Notes: a model not told the origin generated them from the sequence alone. A stretch of DNA of 64,000 bases from Klebsiella planticola ATCC 33531 (GCF_000735435.1 NZ_JMPP01000013.1:1-64000); one strand, 5' to 3'; positions 9,584 through 21,399 are shown, numbered from the stretch's first letter. Made by a program: numbers and translations.

Positions 9584-10360
9584 TTAAGCCAGAATACGCG
9601 TGCCGATAGGCGTGCCATTAAACAATGCCGGCAGCTGTTCCGCGTGGCGCCAGGAGGCGATATCCACCGGACGGCCCAGCGTCCGCGCCGCATCCAGCGC
9701 GGCATTCACCTTGACGATCATGCCATCAGTGATAATGCCTTGTTCGATCAGCTGCTCCGCCTTCGCCGCGGTCATTTCCGCGATGCGCTGGCCTTTACCA
9801 TCGAGAATACCGCTGACATCGGAAAGCAGAATCAGATCCGCGCCAAGGGTCGCCGCCAGCGCAGTGGCCGCCTGGTCAGCGTTCACGTTCATCAGTTGCC
9901 CTTCATCGGTCACGCCGATCGAACTGACCACCGGCAGGTAGCCGCCCGCCAGCAGCGTGTTAATCAGCGCCGGCGATCCCGGCTGCGCCAGGCCAACGTG
10001 GCCCAGCTCTTCATCAAGCTGAGTGACCTTCACACTGTCACCATCGCCAAGGAACAGGCCAACGGACGCAATATGGTGTTTCTTCGCCCATGCCAGCAGC
10101 GTCTTATTCGCAGTTCCCGCCAGCGCACCGGTAATAATGTCGATCTGATCCGCAGGCGTCACCCGCAGACCGTTTTTCTTGTTCACCGGCAGGTTGAGTT
10201 GCTTCATCAGCTCATCCACCACACAGCCGCCGCCGTGCACAATAACCAGCGGGCGATGATGCGTTTCACGATAATTGACCAGCGCGGTAAACAGACGCTC
10301 CAGCGCTTCTTCGCTGTCGAGTAAAACGCCGCCGAGTTTGATAATTAATGGGTTCATCAT
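9584..10360 (-). CDS. argB: acetylglutamate kinase ArgB
   Basis: ArgB phosphorylates N-acetylglutamate in the second step of arginine synthesis. The protein has 258 residues as in E. coli. Amino-acid-kinase features are the N-terminal KLGG (about 8-11), VIVHGGG (about 39-45) and [10 protein letters not shown] near 178-187. The start is the ATG at 10360; a preceding GTG is in frame but unsupported. Only a few bases separate it from argC, so the two are cotranscribed and are probably repressed by ArgR through the argC/argE operator. Confidence 0.97.
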   Translation of the reverse strand: MMNPLIIKLGGVLLDSEEALERLFTALVNYRETHHRPLVIVHGGGCVVDELMKQLNLPVNKKNGLRVTPADQIDIITGALAGTANKTLLAWAKKHHIASVGLFLGDGDSVKVTQLDEELGHVGLAQPGSPALINTLLAGGYLPVVSSIGVTDEGQLMNVNADQAATALAATLGADLILLSDVSGILDGKGQRIAEMTAAKAEQLIEQGIITDGMIVKVNAALDAARTLGRPVDIASWRHAEQLPALFNGTPIGTRILA

Positions 10361-10366
10361 CACACC

Positions 10367-11371
10367 TTAAATAAGAGACTGCGTTTCAGCGAAGCCGAAA
10401 CGAATATTCGCGCACTGGACTGCCTGCGCCGCCGCGCCTTTCAGCAGGTTATCTTCCGCCGCCACCACGATAATATGCTGGTCCTGAACCGCAAAACCGA
10501 TATCACAGAATGGCAGACCTACGACGTTTTTCAATGCGGGCACGCCTTTATCGTATAAACGTACCAATGGCTTATCGGCATACGCCTGCTGGAACACTCC
10601 GGCAACCTGCTCTTTGCTGACGCCTGGCTTCAGGCGGCAGGTAATGGTTTCCAGAATCCCACGTTTAAAGTTGCCGAGATGAGGCGTAAAAATCACCTCT
10701 GCGCCAAGATGGGTCGAGATTTCCGGGTGATGGCGATGGTTGAACACACCATACGGCTGCAGGCTGACTTCACAGAAGCTATTGCCGATGGCCGCTTTAC
10801 GACCCGCACCGCTGACGCCGCTGGTCGCGTTGATCACCGGCCACTGGCTAAGATCCAGCAGGTCCGCATCGATCAGTGGCTTCAGCGACAGCTGAGCCGC
10901 TGTCGGATAGCAGCCCGGTACGGCGACCAGATTCGCCTCTTTCAGTTTGTCGACGCTCCACTCTGCCAGGCCATACACCGCCTGCTCAAGCAGGGCCGGA
11001 TGCTGATGAGTAAAGCCGTAATATTTTTCGTAGAACGCAGCGTCGTTTACGCGGAAGGCGCCGGATAAGTCGAATACCACGCAGCCTGCGGCAAGGAACT
11101 GCGGCGCCAGGTCGTGGCTCACTTCATGGGCGGTAGCGAGGAAGACGACATCCACCCCGGCGCTAAATTCGCTGATATCTGACATCGGCTGCAGCGGTAA
11201 ATCCACAATGCCTTTCAGCTGCGGATGCAAATCGGAAATGAATTTCCCTGCATCATTACTTTGCGCGGAGACCGTCAAAGCGGTTATGGTCATATGAGGA
11301 TGGCGATTTACATAGGTCACTAGCTCTGCGCCGGCATAACCGCTGGCACCCACAATCAGCGTCTTCAACAT
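10367..11371 (-). CDS. argC: N-acetyl-gamma-glutamyl-phosphate reductase ArgC
   Basis: ArgC reduces N-acetylglutamyl phosphate to the semialdehyde with NADPH in arginine synthesis. The protein has 334 residues. The nucleotide-binding GASGYAGAE is at 8-16, the active-site cysteine C154 is in VPGCYPTA, and the histidine motif NHRHHPEIS lies near 210-218. It is first in the argCBH operon and divergent from argE across a region with two ARG boxes. Confidence 0.97.
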   Translation of the reverse strand: MLKTLIVGASGYAGAELVTYVNRHPHMTITALTVSAQSNDAGKFISDLHPQLKGIVDLPLQPMSDISEFSAGVDVVFLATAHEVSHDLAPQFLAAGCVVFDLSGAFRVNDAAFYEKYYGFTHQHPALLEQAVYGLAEWSVDKLKEANLVAVPGCYPTAAQLSLKPLIDADLLDLSQWPVINATSGVSGAGRKAAIGNSFCEVSLQPYGVFNHRHHPEISTHLGAEVIFTPHLGNFKRGILETITCRLKPGVSKEQVAGVFQQAYADKPLVRLYDKGVPALKNVVGLPFCDIGFAVQDQHIIVVAAEDNLLKGAAAQAVQCANIRFGFAETQSLI

Positions 11372-11483
11372 CGGGGCTCTTCACCTTCTTACGTCATGTT
11401 TGTCCAGGAAGCATTTCTCTTCCTCACCCTGTTAAGCCGTAAGCACTTTCCCTACACTTTATGGGTTTTCTTACGCTCAACGA

Positions 11484-11527
11484 TAATGTATTTTTATTCA
11501 CTAATACTGCATGAATATTGATACTAT
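11484..11527. promoter_or_regulatory. tandem ARG boxes (ArgR operator) between argC and argE
   Basis: Two A/T-rich palindromes lie next to each other: one around TATTTTTATTCA (11489-11500) and one around CATGAATATTGATA (11510-11523). Both resemble the TNTGAATWWWWATTCANW consensus. The position matches the bipolar argECBH operator of E. coli, where ArgR with arginine represses both directions. Confidence 0.75.
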
Positions 11528-11549
11528 CATGACCCGAGGTGTGTCAACA

Positions 11550-12701
11550 ATGAAAAACAACTTACCACCCTTTATCGAGATTTACCGCGCATTGATCGCC
11601 ACACCTTCTATCAGCGCAACCGAAGAGGCGCTGGATCAAAGTAATGAGACTTTAATCAATTTACTCGCTGGCTGGTTCCGCGAAATTGGCTTCAATGTCG
11701 AAGTGCAGCCGGTGCCGGATACGCGCAACAAATTCAATATGCTGGCCAGCACCGGCCACGGCGCTGGCGGCCTGCTCCTCGCCGGACATACGGATACCGT
11801 TCCTTTTGATGACGGCCGCTGGACCCGCGATCCTTTCACCCTCACCGAGCACGAAAACAAGCTGTACGGCCTCGGCACCGCCGACATGAAAGGCTTTTTT
11901 GCCTTTATTCTTGATGCCCTGCGCGATGTCGATGTCAGTCAGCTGAAAAAACCGCTCTACATCCTGGCTACCGCCGATGAAGAGACCAGCATGGCCGGCG
12001 CCCGTTACTTTGCCGAAACGACCCTGTTGCGCCCGGATTGCGCCATCATCGGTGAACCCACCTCTCTGCAGCCGGTACGCGCGCACAAAGGCCATATGTC
12101 CAACGCCATCCGTATCCAGGGGCAGTCCGGCCACTCCAGCGATCCGGCGCGCGGCGTCAACGCCATTGAGCTGATGCACGATGCCATTGGTCGCATCATG
12201 CAGCTGCGCGACTCGCTGAAAGAGCGCTATCACTACGATGCCTTCACCGTACCGTATCCGACGCTCAACCTCGGGGCTATCCATGGCGGCGACGCCTCAA
12301 ACCGCATCTGCGCCTGCTGCGAGCTGCATATGGATATTCGCCCACTTCCGGGCATGACGCTCAACGATCTCAACGGACTGCTGGATGAAGCGCTGGCACC
12401 GGTTAGCGAGCGCTGGCCGGGTCGCCTGACCGTCTCCGAGCTGCATCCGCCGATTCCGGGCTACGAATGCCCGCCGGACCACCGGCTGGTTCAGGTTGTT
12501 GAAAAGCTCCTCGGCGCACAAACTGAAGTCGTGAACTACTGCACCGAAGCGCCGTTTATCCAGACGCTCTGCCCGACGCTGGTTTTAGGTCCTGGCTCCA
12601 TTAACCAGGCCCACCAGCCGGATGAATATCTGGAAACCCGCTTTATCAAGCCGACCCGTGAGCTGATTACGCAGGTTGTCCACCATTTCTGCTGGCACTA
12701 A
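11550..12701 (+). CDS. argE: acetylornithine deacetylase ArgE
   Basis: ArgE hydrolyses N-acetylornithine to ornithine and acetate. The protein has 383 residues from the ATG at 11550, which matches the E. coli N-terminus and follows a GAGGTG ribosome-binding site. A longer reading frame from 11511 would begin inside the operator. M20 metallopeptidase ligands are visible: H80 and D82 in [10 protein letters not shown]112 region GTADMKG, and the EE pair at 144-145 in DEETS. It is transcribed away from argC. Confidence 0.97.
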   Translation: MKNNLPPFIEIYRALIATPSISATEEALDQSNETLINLLAGWFREIGFNVEVQPVPDTRNKFNMLASTGHGAGGLLLAGHTDTVPFDDGRWTRDPFTLTEHENKLYGLGTADMKGFFAFILDALRDVDVSQLKKPLYILATADEETSMAGARYFAETTLLRPDCAIIGEPTSLQPVRAHKGHMSNAIRIQGQSGHSSDPARGVNAIELMHDAIGRIMQLRDSLKERYHYDAFTVPYPTLNLGAIHGGDASNRICACCELHMDIRPLPGMTLNDLNGLLDEALAPVSERWPGRLTVSELHPPIPGYECPPDHRLVQVVEKLLGAQTEVVNYCTEAPFIQTLCPTLVLGPGSINQAHQPDEYLETRFIKPTRELITQVVHHFCWH

Positions 12702-12955
12702 AGCCTGCGGATCCCGCCTCTTTTCCTGGGGCGGGACGGTGATTCTGGTCACATTTCCATAAGCAACGCTTATCAAGCGACGTCTGAGTTAAATTTCGCA
12801 AATTGCCGCCATTTATTCGTTTGCTGAAGCGATTTCGCAACAATTGACGTGGGGGTTTTTACGTGGCTTTATAAAAGACGGCTGCTTATCCGCCGCTCAA
12901 CGTTGCAGAGTGCCGGGTATAACAAAATAAAATGAGATGGGGTGTCTGGGGTAAC

Positions 12956-15607
12956 ATGAACGAACAATATTCCGCTTTGCGTAGTAATGTCAGTATGCTC
13001 GGTAAGGTGCTAGGCGATACCATCAAGGATGCACTGGGAGAGAACATTCTTGATCGTGTCGAAACTATCCGTAAATTGTCCAAGTCTTCTCGCGCCGGCA
13101 ATGAAGCCAATCGCCAGGAATTGCTCACCACGCTGCAAAACTTGTCCAACGACGAGCTGCTGCCGGTCGCTCGCGCCTTCAGCCAGTTCCTGAACCTGGC
13201 GAATACGGCGGAGCAGTACCACAGTATTTCGCCAAACGGCGAAGCGGCCAGCAATCCGGAAGTGATTGCCCGCACCCTGAGAAAACTCAAAGACCAACCC
13301 CATCTCAACGAAGATACCATTAAAAAAGCGGTGGAGTCCCTGTCTCTGGAGCTGGTATTAACCGCTCACCCCACCGAGATCACCCGCCGTACGCTGATCC
13401 ACAAAATGGTGGAAGTGAACAACTGCCTGAAGCAGCTTGATAATAAAGATATCGCGGATTACGAACACCATCAGCTGATGCGCCGTCTGCGCCAGCTGAT
13501 CGCCCAGTCATGGCATACGGATGAAATCCGTAAGTACCGCCCGACCCCAGTTGATGAAGCGAAATGGGGGTTTGCCGTAGTTGAAAACAGCCTGTGGGAA
13601 GGGGTACCAAACTACCTGCGTGAGCTGAACGAACAGCTGGAAGAGAACCTCAACTATCAGCTGCCGGTTGACTTTGTACCGGTGCGCTTTACCTCCTGGA
13701 TGGGCGGTGACCGCGACGGTAACCCGAATGTGACCGCCGATATCACCCGTCAGGTGCTGCTGCTGAGCCGCTGGAAAGCCACCGACCTGTTCCTGAAAGA
13801 TATTCAGCTGTTGATTTCCGAACTGTCGATGGTCGAATGTACCGACGAACTGCGGGAGCTGGCCGGCGCGGAAGGCGCGCAGGAACCGTACCGTTATCTG
13901 ATGAAAAAACTGCGTACCCAGCTGATGGAAACGCAGGCCTGGCTGGAAGCTCGCCTGAAAGGACAGAAGCTGCCGAAACCTGCCGGCCTGATTACCCAGA
14001 ACGAACAGCTGTGGGAACCACTTTATGCCTGCTATAAGTCGCTGCAGTCCTGCGGCATGGGCATTATTGCCAACGGCGAACTGCTCGATACCCTGCGCCG
14101 CGTGAAATCGTTCGGCGTACCGCTCGTGCGTATCGATATTCGTCAGGAAAGCACCCGCCATACCGAAGCACTGGGAGAGATGACCCGTTATCTCGGCATT
14201 GGCGATTACGAAAGCTGGTCAGAAGCCGACAAACAGGCTTTCCTGATCCGCGAACTGAACTCCAAACGCCCGCTGCTGCCACGTCAGTGGGAGCCGAGCA
14301 ATGAAACCCGCGAAGTGCTCGACACCTGCCGGGTGATCGCCGAAGCGCCGCACGGATCCATCGCCGCTTACGTGATCTCCATGGCGAAGACTCCATCCGA
14401 CGTGCTGGCAGTTCACCTGCTGCTGAAAGAGTCCGGTATTGGCTTCGCCCTGCCGGTTGCGCCGCTGTTTGAAACCCTGGACGATCTGAACAACGCCAAT
14501 GACGTCATGACCCAGCTGCTGAACATCGACTGGTACCGCGGCTTTATTCAGGGCAAACAGATGGTCATGATTGGCTATTCCGACTCAGCGAAAGACGCCG
14601 GCGTGATGGCCGCCTCCTGGGCGCAGTATCAGGCACAGGACGCGCTGATCAAGACCTGCGAAAAAGCCGGTATTGAACTGACGCTGTTCCACGGTCGTGG
14701 GGGTTCCATCGGTCGCGGCGGCGCCCCGGCGCACGCGGCGCTGCTTTCTCAGCCCCCGGGAAGCCTGAAAGGCGGCCTGCGCGTGACGGAACAAGGCGAG
14801 ATGATTCGCTTTAAGTACGGTCTGCCGGAAGTCACCATCAGCAGTCTGTCGCTGTACACCAGCGCCGTGCTGGAGGCCAACCTGCTGCCGCCGCCGGAAC
14901 CCAAACCGGAATGGCGTCACATCATGGCCGAGCTCTCCGACATTTCCTGTGAAATGTACCGCGGCTACGTGCGTGAAAATAAAGACTTTGTCCCTTATTT
15001 CCGCTCCGCGACGCCGGAGCAGGAACTGGGTAAACTGCCGCTCGGCTCGCGTCCGGCAAAACGTCGCGCTACCGGTGGCGTCGAGTCCCTGCGCGCCATT
15101 CCATGGATTTTCGCCTGGACCCAGAACCGTCTGATGTTGCCGGCCTGGCTGGGTGCAGGTACCGCGCTGCAAAAAGTGGTGGAAGATGGCAAGCAGAGCG
15201 AACTGGAAACCATGTGTCGCGACTGGCCGTTCTTCTCTACCCGTCTGGGCATGCTGGAAATGGTGTTCTCGAAGGCTGACCTGTGGCTGGCGGAATACTA
15301 CGATCAGCGTCTGGTGAAACCGGAGCTATGGGAACTGGGCGCGGAGCTGCGTGAGCTGCTATCCAACGGGATCAAAGTGGTGCTCGATATTGCAAACGAC
15401 TCCCACCTGATGGCCGACCTGCCGTGGATCGCCGAGTCTATCCAGCTGCGTAACATCTATACCGACCCGCTGAACGTCCTGCAGGCAGAACTGCTGCACC
15501 GTTCACGTCTGGCGGAAGAAGAAGGTAAAGAGCCGGATCCGCGCGTTGAACAAGCGCTGATGGTCACGATTGCGGGCGTTGCCGCAGGTATGCGCAACAC
15601 GGGCTAA
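12956..15607 (+). CDS. ppc: phosphoenolpyruvate carboxylase Ppc
   Basis: Ppc carboxylates PEP to oxaloacetate, the main anaplerotic reaction on sugars. The protein has 883 residues as in E. coli when starting at MNEQYSAL; an in-frame ATG at 12932 would add eight unconserved residues. The first signature [10 protein letters not shown] contains the catalytic histidine (H138), the second is [14 protein letters not shown] (about 579-592), and the chain ends with the conserved MRNTG. The 250-base gap from argE holds its promoter, and no other element was recognised there. A terminator follows at 15680. Confidence 0.97.
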   Translation: MNEQYSALRSNVSMLGKVLGDTIKDALGENILDRVETIRKLSKSSRAGNEANRQELLTTLQNLSNDELLPVARAFSQFLNLANTAEQYHSISPNGEAASNPEVIARTLRKLKDQPHLNEDTIKKAVESLSLELVLTAHPTEITRRTLIHKMVEVNNCLKQLDNKDIADYEHHQLMRRLRQLIAQSWHTDEIRKYRPTPVDEAKWGFAVVENSLWEGVPNYLRELNEQLEENLNYQLPVDFVPVRFTSWMGGDRDGNPNVTADITRQVLLLSRWKATDLFLKDIQLLISELSMVECTDELRELAGAEGAQEPYRYLMKKLRTQLMETQAWLEARLKGQKLPKPAGLITQNEQLWEPLYACYKSLQSCGMGIIANGELLDTLRRVKSFGVPLVRIDIRQESTRHTEALGEMTRYLGIGDYESWSEADKQAFLIRELNSKRPLLPRQWEPSNETREVLDTCRVIAEAPHGSIAAYVISMAKTPSDVLAVHLLLKESGIGFALPVAPLFETLDDLNNANDVMTQLLNIDWYRGFIQGKQMVMIGYSDSAKDAGVMAASWAQYQAQDALIKTCEKAGIELTLFHGRGGSIGRGGAPAHAALLSQPPGSLKGGLRVTEQGEMIRFKYGLPEVTISSLSLYTSAVLEANLLPPPEPKPEWRHIMAELSDISCEMYRGYVRENKDFVPYFRSATPEQELGKLPLGSRPAKRRATGGVESLRAIPWIFAWTQNRLMLPAWLGAGTALQKVVEDGKQSELETMCRDWPFFSTRLGMLEMVFSKADLWLAEYYDQRLVKPELWELGAELRELLSNGIKVVLDIANDSHLMADLPWIAESIQLRNIYTDPLNVLQAELLHRSRLAEEEGKEPDPRVEQALMVTIAGVAAGMRNTG

Positions 15608-15644
15608 TTTATCAGCCGTTCCCGGTAAGACGATATTTACCGGG

Positions 15645-15671
15645 AAAAAACCGGATCGCGCCTGATCCGGT
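15645..15671 (-). terminator. zinT terminator
   Basis: On the minus strand, CCGGATCAGGCGCGATCCGG is followed by TTTTTT. It serves zinT, which ends at 15713. Confidence 0.75.
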
Positions 15672-15679
15672 TACGCTTT

Positions 15680-15711
15680 CCCCGGTGAGCCTCACGCGAC
15701 CGGGGATTTTT
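15680..15711 (+). terminator. ppc terminator
   Basis: CCCCGG and CCGGGG form a stem at 15680-15705 and are followed by ATTTTTATT. It lies downstream of ppc and faces the zinT terminator. A third inverted repeat (15621-15644) directly after ppc has no T run and may only stabilise the mRNA end. Confidence 0.8.
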
Positions 15712-15712
15712 A

Positions 15713-16363
15713 TTAATGGTGCAGCATTTCGTCGACAATCTGCTCTTTATGCAGAGCATAAGGATAATAGGTCGGCCAGTTGTCCATCTCTTTCAGTAAC
15801 GCCTCCTGCGAGTCATTGCCCATAAAGATATGGAAATGCTGTGATTTGCGCGGTCCGATAATATGATCGCTGAACTGAACAAATTTCGGCGCTTTTGATT
15901 CCGCCTGCTGGCATTCGAACAGATAGCGCACGCCTTTCTTGCCGGAAGCATAGGTCAGGATCTTATAGCCGGAATAGGTGTATTTACAGGCATTAACGGT
16001 TTTGCCAACGTGAAACTCCATCACGTTATCTTCGATCCCAATCTGGTCCACATCAGTGGCATAGCCTTTCTTATAATATTCCCGATATTCCGCCACGCTC
16101 TTGCCGCCCGCTTTTTTGGCTTTTTGCTCCAGCACCGGATCCAAATCCCCATTCAGCAGATACGGATTCACCGACTGCCAGATCCCATCCCAGTCGCTAA
16201 GCGCCCGATCCTTAACGTCCGCATCGGCAAAAATACCTTCGCTGGCCTTAACCTCCGCCTCCGTTAACGCGGGGCCATGGCTATGGTGGCCGTGGGCAGA
16301 GGTCTGAGCGCTGGCTAACAGCATGCCAACGCCCAGCGCAAGGGCAGAAATCATTTTGGTCAT
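15713..16363 (-). CDS. zinT: periplasmic zinc-binding protein ZinT (YodA)
   Basis: ZinT binds zinc in the periplasm and passes it to ZnuA of the ZnuABC importer during zinc starvation. The mature form also binds cadmium. The protein has 216 residues, as in E. coli, with a signal peptide ending near residue 23 (TSA). The exposed His-rich stretch HGHHSHG follows the cleavage site, and the lipocalin-like domain contains the metal-ligand motif [10 protein letters not shown]. The ATG at 16363 follows a clear GGAGAG; the frame is open 22 codons further up. A strong Zur operator lies upstream. Confidence 0.95.
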   Translation of the reverse strand: MTKMISALALGVGMLLASAQTSAHGHHSHGPALTEAEVKASEGIFADADVKDRALSDWDGIWQSVNPYLLNGDLDPVLEQKAKKAGGKSVAEYREYYKKGYATDVDQIGIEDNVMEFHVGKTVNACKYTYSGYKILTYASGKKGVRYLFECQQAESKAPKFVQFSDHIIGPRKSQHFHIFMGNDSQEALLKEMDNWPTYYPYALHKEQIVDEMLHH

Positions 16364-16391
16364 CACTCTCTCCTGAGTTAACATTTGCAAT

Positions 16392-16414
16392 GATATGTTA
16401 CGATATAACATATC
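16392..16414. promoter_or_regulatory. Zur operator upstream of zinT
   Basis: A 23-base palindrome with arms GATATGTTA and TAACATATC has the form of the Zur consensus (GAAATGTTATA, N, TATAACATTTC). It starts 28 bases upstream of the zinT start codon, so Zur with zinc should repress the gene. Confidence 0.85.
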
Positions 16415-16515
16415 ATATATAAGCTGCAATATGATTTCCCCTCATTGCCCACTGACTTTTACCCTTTTCGCGCTGTCCGGTATGATAAAAATGTGGCGCC
16501 TTCTACGGAGCAAGA

Positions 16516-17367
16516 ATGGATACCGATCTCAATCAACACATCGACGCGTTAATCAAAAGCCCGGCGACGATCCGGCAGATCCGATTTGCCACCGACGGCC
16601 GCCCGGCATCCGGTAACGTGCAGAGGGCGGATTTCCCACGCCTCGAAATCATGCTTGATGGCCAGCTTCACGATCCCGGCATCAAAGCCGATCCGCCCGT
16701 GCTGTCCCGGCACGACGTGCTGTTTATTCACGCCGGCGGATGGCATTCTCCCCGTTGGCAGTCGCCCTGTACCGTCCTGAGCATTGTGTTTGGCAAGCAG
16801 CAGTTAGAGCTCGCCCTGACGCGCTGGAACGGCAGTATGTTGAATGTTGAGGATAAGCTTCAGGTACCGCGCCGCGGCCCCCGGACAGGCTCCTTCCTGC
16901 TACAGGCGCTCAATGAGATGCAGATGCAACCGCAGGAACAGCACACCGCGAGATACATCGTTATCAGCCTGCTGAGCCACTGCGCCGATCTGCTTGGTAG
17001 CCAGGTGCAAACCGCCTCCCGAAGTCAGGCGCTCTTTGAAGCGATCCGCAAATATATCGACGCTCGCTTTGCCGAACCGTTAACCCGCGAATCGGTGGCA
17101 CAGGAATTTTATCTCTCGCCAAACTATCTCTCCCATCTGTTCCAGAAATGCGGGACCATGGGGTTTAACGAGTATCTGAATCACATCCGACTTGAGCAGG
17201 CCCGAATGCTGTTAAAAGGCCACGACATGAAAATCAAAGATGTCGCTCACGCCTGCGGTTTTGTCGACAGCAACTATTTCTGCCGTCTGTTTCGCAAGAA
17301 TACCGAGCGTTCCCCCTCCGAGTATCGCCGCCAGTATCACAGCCAGCTGACGGAGAAACCGCGCTAA
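16516..17367 (+). CDS. yijO: AraC-family transcriptional regulator, YijO-like
   Basis: A 283-residue regulator, the length of E. coli YijO, which also lies in the ppc-fsaB interval. The N-terminal part is a cupin-like sensor (about 20-110, with LFIHAGGWHSPRW). The C-terminal AraC/XylS DNA-binding domain has two helix-turn-helix units: TRESVAQEFYLSPNYLSHLF at about 193-212 and IKDVAHACGFVDSNYFCRLF at about 242-261. The inducer and targets are not known. The neighbouring sugar-metabolism genes fsaB-gldA are possible targets, which is only positional inference. The E. coli frw/pfl genes around yijO are absent. Confidence 0.8.
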   Translation: MDTDLNQHIDALIKSPATIRQIRFATDGRPASGNVQRADFPRLEIMLDGQLHDPGIKADPPVLSRHDVLFIHAGGWHSPRWQSPCTVLSIVFGKQQLELALTRWNGSMLNVEDKLQVPRRGPRTGSFLLQALNEMQMQPQEQHTARYIVISLLSHCADLLGSQVQTASRSQALFEAIRKYIDARFAEPLTRESVAQEFYLSPNYLSHLFQKCGTMGFNEYLNHIRLEQARMLLKGHDMKIKDVAHACGFVDSNYFCRLFRKNTERSPSEYRRQYHSQLTEKPR

Positions 17368-17443
17368 GCAGAAACTAGATTTTTGTAAGTAAGCCATCGC
17401 GTTTTTACGATCCTCCTGCCCAGGCTCGCCAGATATAGCTGGA

Positions 17444-17465
17444 AAATGTGATCTAAATCATCCTT
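17444..17465. promoter_or_regulatory. CRP site-like sequence upstream of fsaB
   Basis: TGTGATCTAAATCATC at 17447-17462 matches the left half of the CRP consensus fully and most of the right half. It lies about 125 bases before the fsaB start and is a plausible activator site for fsaB-gldA. Confidence 0.55.
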
Positions 17466-17578
17466 ACCCGCAATGCGTACATTTATCCAGTTTTTGGCAA
17501 ATTTGTCATCTGGCGACCCGCCGAGGAGAAGCCGTATCCTTACCTCAACATCACTGAATTGAGAATTGAGGAAAGGCT

Positions 17579-18241
17579 ATGGAACTCTATCTGGACACCG
17601 CGAACGTAGCAGAAGTTGAACGTCTGGCACGAATCTATCCGCTGGCCGGAGTGACCACCAACCCGAGCATTATCGCCGCAGGCAAAACGCCGATCTGGGA
17701 TGTTCTCCCGCGTCTGCAAAAGGCCATCGGACCTGATGGCACGCTGTTTGCCCAGACGATGAGCCGCGATGCTGAAAGCATGGTGGCGGAAGCCAAACGG
17801 CTGAGCAACGCCGTTCCGGGCATCGTGGTTAAAATCCCGGTCACCGCTGAAGGCCTCGCCGCTATCAAATTACTGAAGAAAGAAGGCATCCCGACGCTGG
17901 GTACCGCGGTCTATAGCGCCGCGCAGGGGCTGCTGGCAGCGCTGGCGGGCGCAAAATATGTTGCCCCTTACGTCAACCGCGTCGATGCCCAGGGGGGTGA
18001 CGGTATTCGCATGGTGCAGGAGCTGCAATCCCTGCTGGAGCAGCACGCGCCGGGGAGCAAAGTGCTGGCCGCCAGCTTTAAAACTCCACGTCAGGCGCTG
18101 GATTGCCTGCTGACCGGCTGTGAAGCTATCACCCTTCCCTTAGACGTAGCGCAACAAATGCTCGGCACCCCCGCGGTAGAGTCAGCCATAGAGAAGTTTG
18201 AGCAAGACTGGAATAACGCTTTTGGCAATCTGAACCTGTAA
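17579..18241 (+). CDS. fsaB: fructose-6-phosphate aldolase (FsaB/TalC type)
   Basis: This class I aldolase of the transaldolase family reversibly splits fructose 6-phosphate into dihydroxyacetone and glyceraldehyde 3-phosphate. The protein has 220 residues, the typical length. The Schiff-base lysine K85 is in IVVKIPVT, D6 is in LDTAN, and Y131 in VAPYVNRVD is the residue that separates FSA from true transaldolases. It precedes gldA by 54 bases; glycerol dehydrogenase also handles dihydroxyacetone, so the pair probably forms a small dihydroxyacetone unit. The FsaB name rests on the fsaB-gldA order seen in E. coli. Confidence 0.92.
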   Translation: MELYLDTANVAEVERLARIYPLAGVTTNPSIIAAGKTPIWDVLPRLQKAIGPDGTLFAQTMSRDAESMVAEAKRLSNAVPGIVVKIPVTAEGLAAIKLLKKEGIPTLGTAVYSAAQGLLAALAGAKYVAPYVNRVDAQGGDGIRMVQELQSLLEQHAPGSKVLAASFKTPRQALDCLLTGCEAITLPLDVAQQMLGTPAVESAIEKFEQDWNNAFGNLNL

Positions 18242-18295
18242 CCCGATTGTCGCGTCGCCAGAGGGCGGCGCCACGATCAACCAGGAGGAATAGAA

Positions 18296-19399
18296 ATGGA
18301 TCGCATTATTCAATCCCCAGGCAAATATATTCAGGGCGCGAATGCTATCACCCGCCTTGGCAACTATCTCAAACCGCTGGCCGAACGCTGGCTCATTGTT
18401 GGCGACAAGTTTGTGCTGGGTTTTGCCGAAGAAAAGCTGCGAAAAAGCCTGGCCGATGCGGGTCTGGCTGCTGAAATCGTGCCGTTTGGCGGTGAATGCT
18501 CGCATAATGAAATCAATCGCTTACGAGAAATCGCCGGCGCGGCCCGCTGCAATGCCGTGTTGGGAATCGGCGGCGGAAAAACGCTGGATACCGCGAAAGC
18601 ATTAGCCCACTTTATGAATCTTCCGGTAGTGATTGCCCCGACCATTGCCTCAACGGACGCCCCCTGCAGCGCCCTCTCCGTTATCTATACCGACGAAGGC
18701 GAGTTTGACAGCTATCTGATGCTGCCGCGCAACCCGAACATGGTGATTGTCGATACGCAAATCGTCGCAGGCGCTCCACCGCGCTTGCTGGCAGCGGGTA
18801 TCGGCGATGCATTGGCTACCTGGTTTGAAGCCCGCGCCTGTTCACGCAGCGGCGCCACGACAATGGCCGGAGGCAAATGCACTCAGGCGGCGCTGGCGCT
18901 GGCTGAGCTGTGCTACAACACGCTGATTGCAGAAGGTGAAAAAGCGATGCTGGCGGCGGAGCAGCATGTCGTCACGCCGGCGCTGGAAAAAGTTATCGAA
19001 GCCAACACCTATCTGAGCGGGGTGGGTTTTGAAAGCGGCGGGCTGGCAGCAGCGCATGCGATCCATAACGGCCTTACCGCCATTCCGGACGCGCATCACT
19101 ACTATCACGGTGAAAAGGTCGCCTTCGGGACGCTGACGCAGCTGGTGCTGGAAAATGCCCCGCTGGAAGAGATTGAAACCGTCGCCGCGCTGTGTCACAG
19201 CGTCGGGCTGCCTGTCACCCTGGCACAGCTGGATATTAAAGGAGATATTCCCGGCAAAATGCGTACCGTCGCGGAAGCAGCCTGCGCAGAGGGAGAAACT
19301 ATCCACAATATGCCCGGCGGCGCGACCGCTGATGAAGTCTACGCCGCGCTGCTGGTCGCCGATCAGTACGGGCAGCGTTTTCTGCATGAATGGGAATAA
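18296..19399 (+). CDS. gldA: glycerol dehydrogenase GldA
   Basis: GldA is an NAD+-dependent zinc enzyme that interconverts glycerol and dihydroxyacetone. The protein has 367 residues as in E. coli. The nucleotide-binding [12 protein letters not shown] is at 90-101, and the zinc ligands are D171 (GIGDALATW), H254 (AAAHAIHNG) and H271 (HYYHGEKV). A good ribosome-binding site (AGGAGG) lies just upstream. It follows fsaB and ends at a shared bidirectional terminator facing metF. Confidence 0.96.
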   Translation: MDRIIQSPGKYIQGANAITRLGNYLKPLAERWLIVGDKFVLGFAEEKLRKSLADAGLAAEIVPFGGECSHNEINRLREIAGAARCNAVLGIGGGKTLDTAKALAHFMNLPVVIAPTIASTDAPCSALSVIYTDEGEFDSYLMLPRNPNMVIVDTQIVAGAPPRLLAAGIGDALATWFEARACSRSGATTMAGGKCTQAALALAELCYNTLIAEGEKAMLAAEQHVVTPALEKVIEANTYLSGVGFESGGLAAAHAIHNGLTAIPDAHHYYHGEKVAFGTLTQLVLENAPLEEIETVAALCHSVGLPVTLAQLDIKGDIPGKMRTVAEAACAEGETIHNMPGGATADEVYAALLVADQYGQRFLHEWE

Positions 19400-19404
19400 G
19401 CATA

Positions 19405-19428
19405 ATGGCCCTCGATGAGGGCCATTTT

Positions 19429-19430
<2 letters not shown>
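19405..19430. terminator. bidirectional terminator between gldA and metF
   Basis: TGGCCCTC pairs with GAGGGCCA around a GAT loop and is followed by TTTTTT on the plus strand. It lies between the convergent ends of gldA and metF. Confidence 0.85.
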
Positions 19431-20322
<892 letters not shown>

Positions 20323-20360
20323 TTACCTCATCAATCGCATTTTATTGTTTGTTGTGTCGC

Positions 20361-20392
20361 GAACTTCTATACGTTTAGACGTCCAGATGTAA
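20361..20392. promoter_or_regulatory. MetJ operator of metF
   Basis: Four contiguous octamers with decreasing fit to AGACGTCT span this interval. The best ones are AGACGTCC (20377-20384) and AGATGTAA (20385-20392). They lie about 45-75 bases before the metF start codon. Confidence 0.85.
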
Positions 20393-20486
20393 AAATGACG
20401 GAAAAGAGAGCGGGCGTCAATAGAAAAATCAGCGTAAAGAGTGAGGAATATTCAGTGAAGATGAGATTAACTCATGTCGCTAAACG

Positions 20487-21386
20487 CTAAGATAATGATT
20501 CCTCAATAAACGGCAGCAACCACGCGCGCAAAGCTTCATCTTCCGGTCGCGTCAGTAATCCCAGCGACAAACGCAAACGAGTCTCCTCCAGCGGATGAAA
20601 TACCACCCCCTGACGCTGTATCGCGGCAAATGACGCCGGCAGCAAAATCATCCCTTCTCCGCGTGCGATGCGCGCCAACAGGACGTCATGCTCAGCGGGC
20701 TCCTCCACATACGCCGGCACGTAGCCAATACGGTCAAAAATACGCCGGGTTGCGTCAAAAAAGGCCGGATTACGTTCGCGCCTGAACCAAAACAGCGGCC
20801 GATGATTCAGGTGTTTTAAGACCAGCCGGGGGATTGCGGATTCCGGCCATGACGCGGGTAGCGCCGCAATCAGCGCTTCATGATAGGGCAAAGGAGAAAG
20901 CGTTAACCCATCGGCGTCCAGCGGCAGCGCAACCAGCGCAGCGTTCAGCTTGCCTTTGCGCACTTGCCGGGCAAGGGCAGGCGACGAGTGGCGAAGGAGG
21001 GAAAGCGCACGGGCCTGGCGACCCAACGCCGATTCCAGAGACGCAAAAATACCCTGCTCAAAGGCGGTCGTCAGCCCCAGATGTAAGGGCTGCTGCCGGT
21101 CATCGGACAGCTGGCCTAGCGCACTCAGCGTCGTCTCCTGCAGCGCCAGAAGCGGACGAATAAGCTCCAGCACCCGCTCACCCTCTGCGGTAAGAATCAG
21201 CCCTTTGGTATGGCGGACAAAGAGCGTCACGCCCAACAGCGTTTCCAGATGACGGATATGGCGGCTCAGCGGCGGCTGTGAGATGAACAGTCGCTGCGCC
21301 GCCCGGCTGATATTATTCTCTTCCGCCACCACGGCAAAATAGCGCAGCAGGCGAATATCAAGAGTCTGTAAGCGTGAACTTGTCAT
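20487..21386 (-). CDS. LysR-family transcriptional regulator
   Basis: A 299-residue LysR protein: the N-terminal helix-turn-helix is NISRAAQRLFISQPPLSRHI at 25-44, and an effector-binding domain covers about 90-295. It is divergent from a carboxymuconolactone-decarboxylase family gene 90 bases away, the usual layout of a LysR regulator and its target. A 15-base palindrome overlaps its own start codon, suggesting autorepression. No good ribosome-binding site precedes the ATG, but no later in-frame start would preserve the domain. The effector is unknown. The pair interrupts the conserved metF-metL order and looks like an accessory insertion. Confidence 0.85.
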   Translation of the reverse strand: MTSSRLQTLDIRLLRYFAVVAEENNISRAAQRLFISQPPLSRHIRHLETLLGVTLFVRHTKGLILTAEGERVLELIRPLLALQETTLSALGQLSDDRQQPLHLGLTTAFEQGIFASLESALGRQARALSLLRHSSPALARQVRKGKLNAALVALPLDADGLTLSPLPYHEALIAALPASWPESAIPRLVLKHLNHRPLFWFRRERNPAFFDATRRIFDRIGYVPAYVEEPAEHDVLLARIARGEGMILLPASFAAIQRQGVVFHPLEETRLRLSLGLLTRPEDEALRAWLLPFIEESLS

Positions 21387-21399
21387 ACCTGAAAGGTAT
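21385..21399. promoter_or_regulatory. palindrome at the LysR gene start (candidate operator)
   Basis: ATACCTGAAAGGTAT is a perfect inverted repeat (ATACCT/AGGTAT around GAA) that satisfies the T-N11-A rule for LysR-type sites. It includes two bases of the LysR start codon; a further GGTAT copy follows at 21409. Confidence 0.5.
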
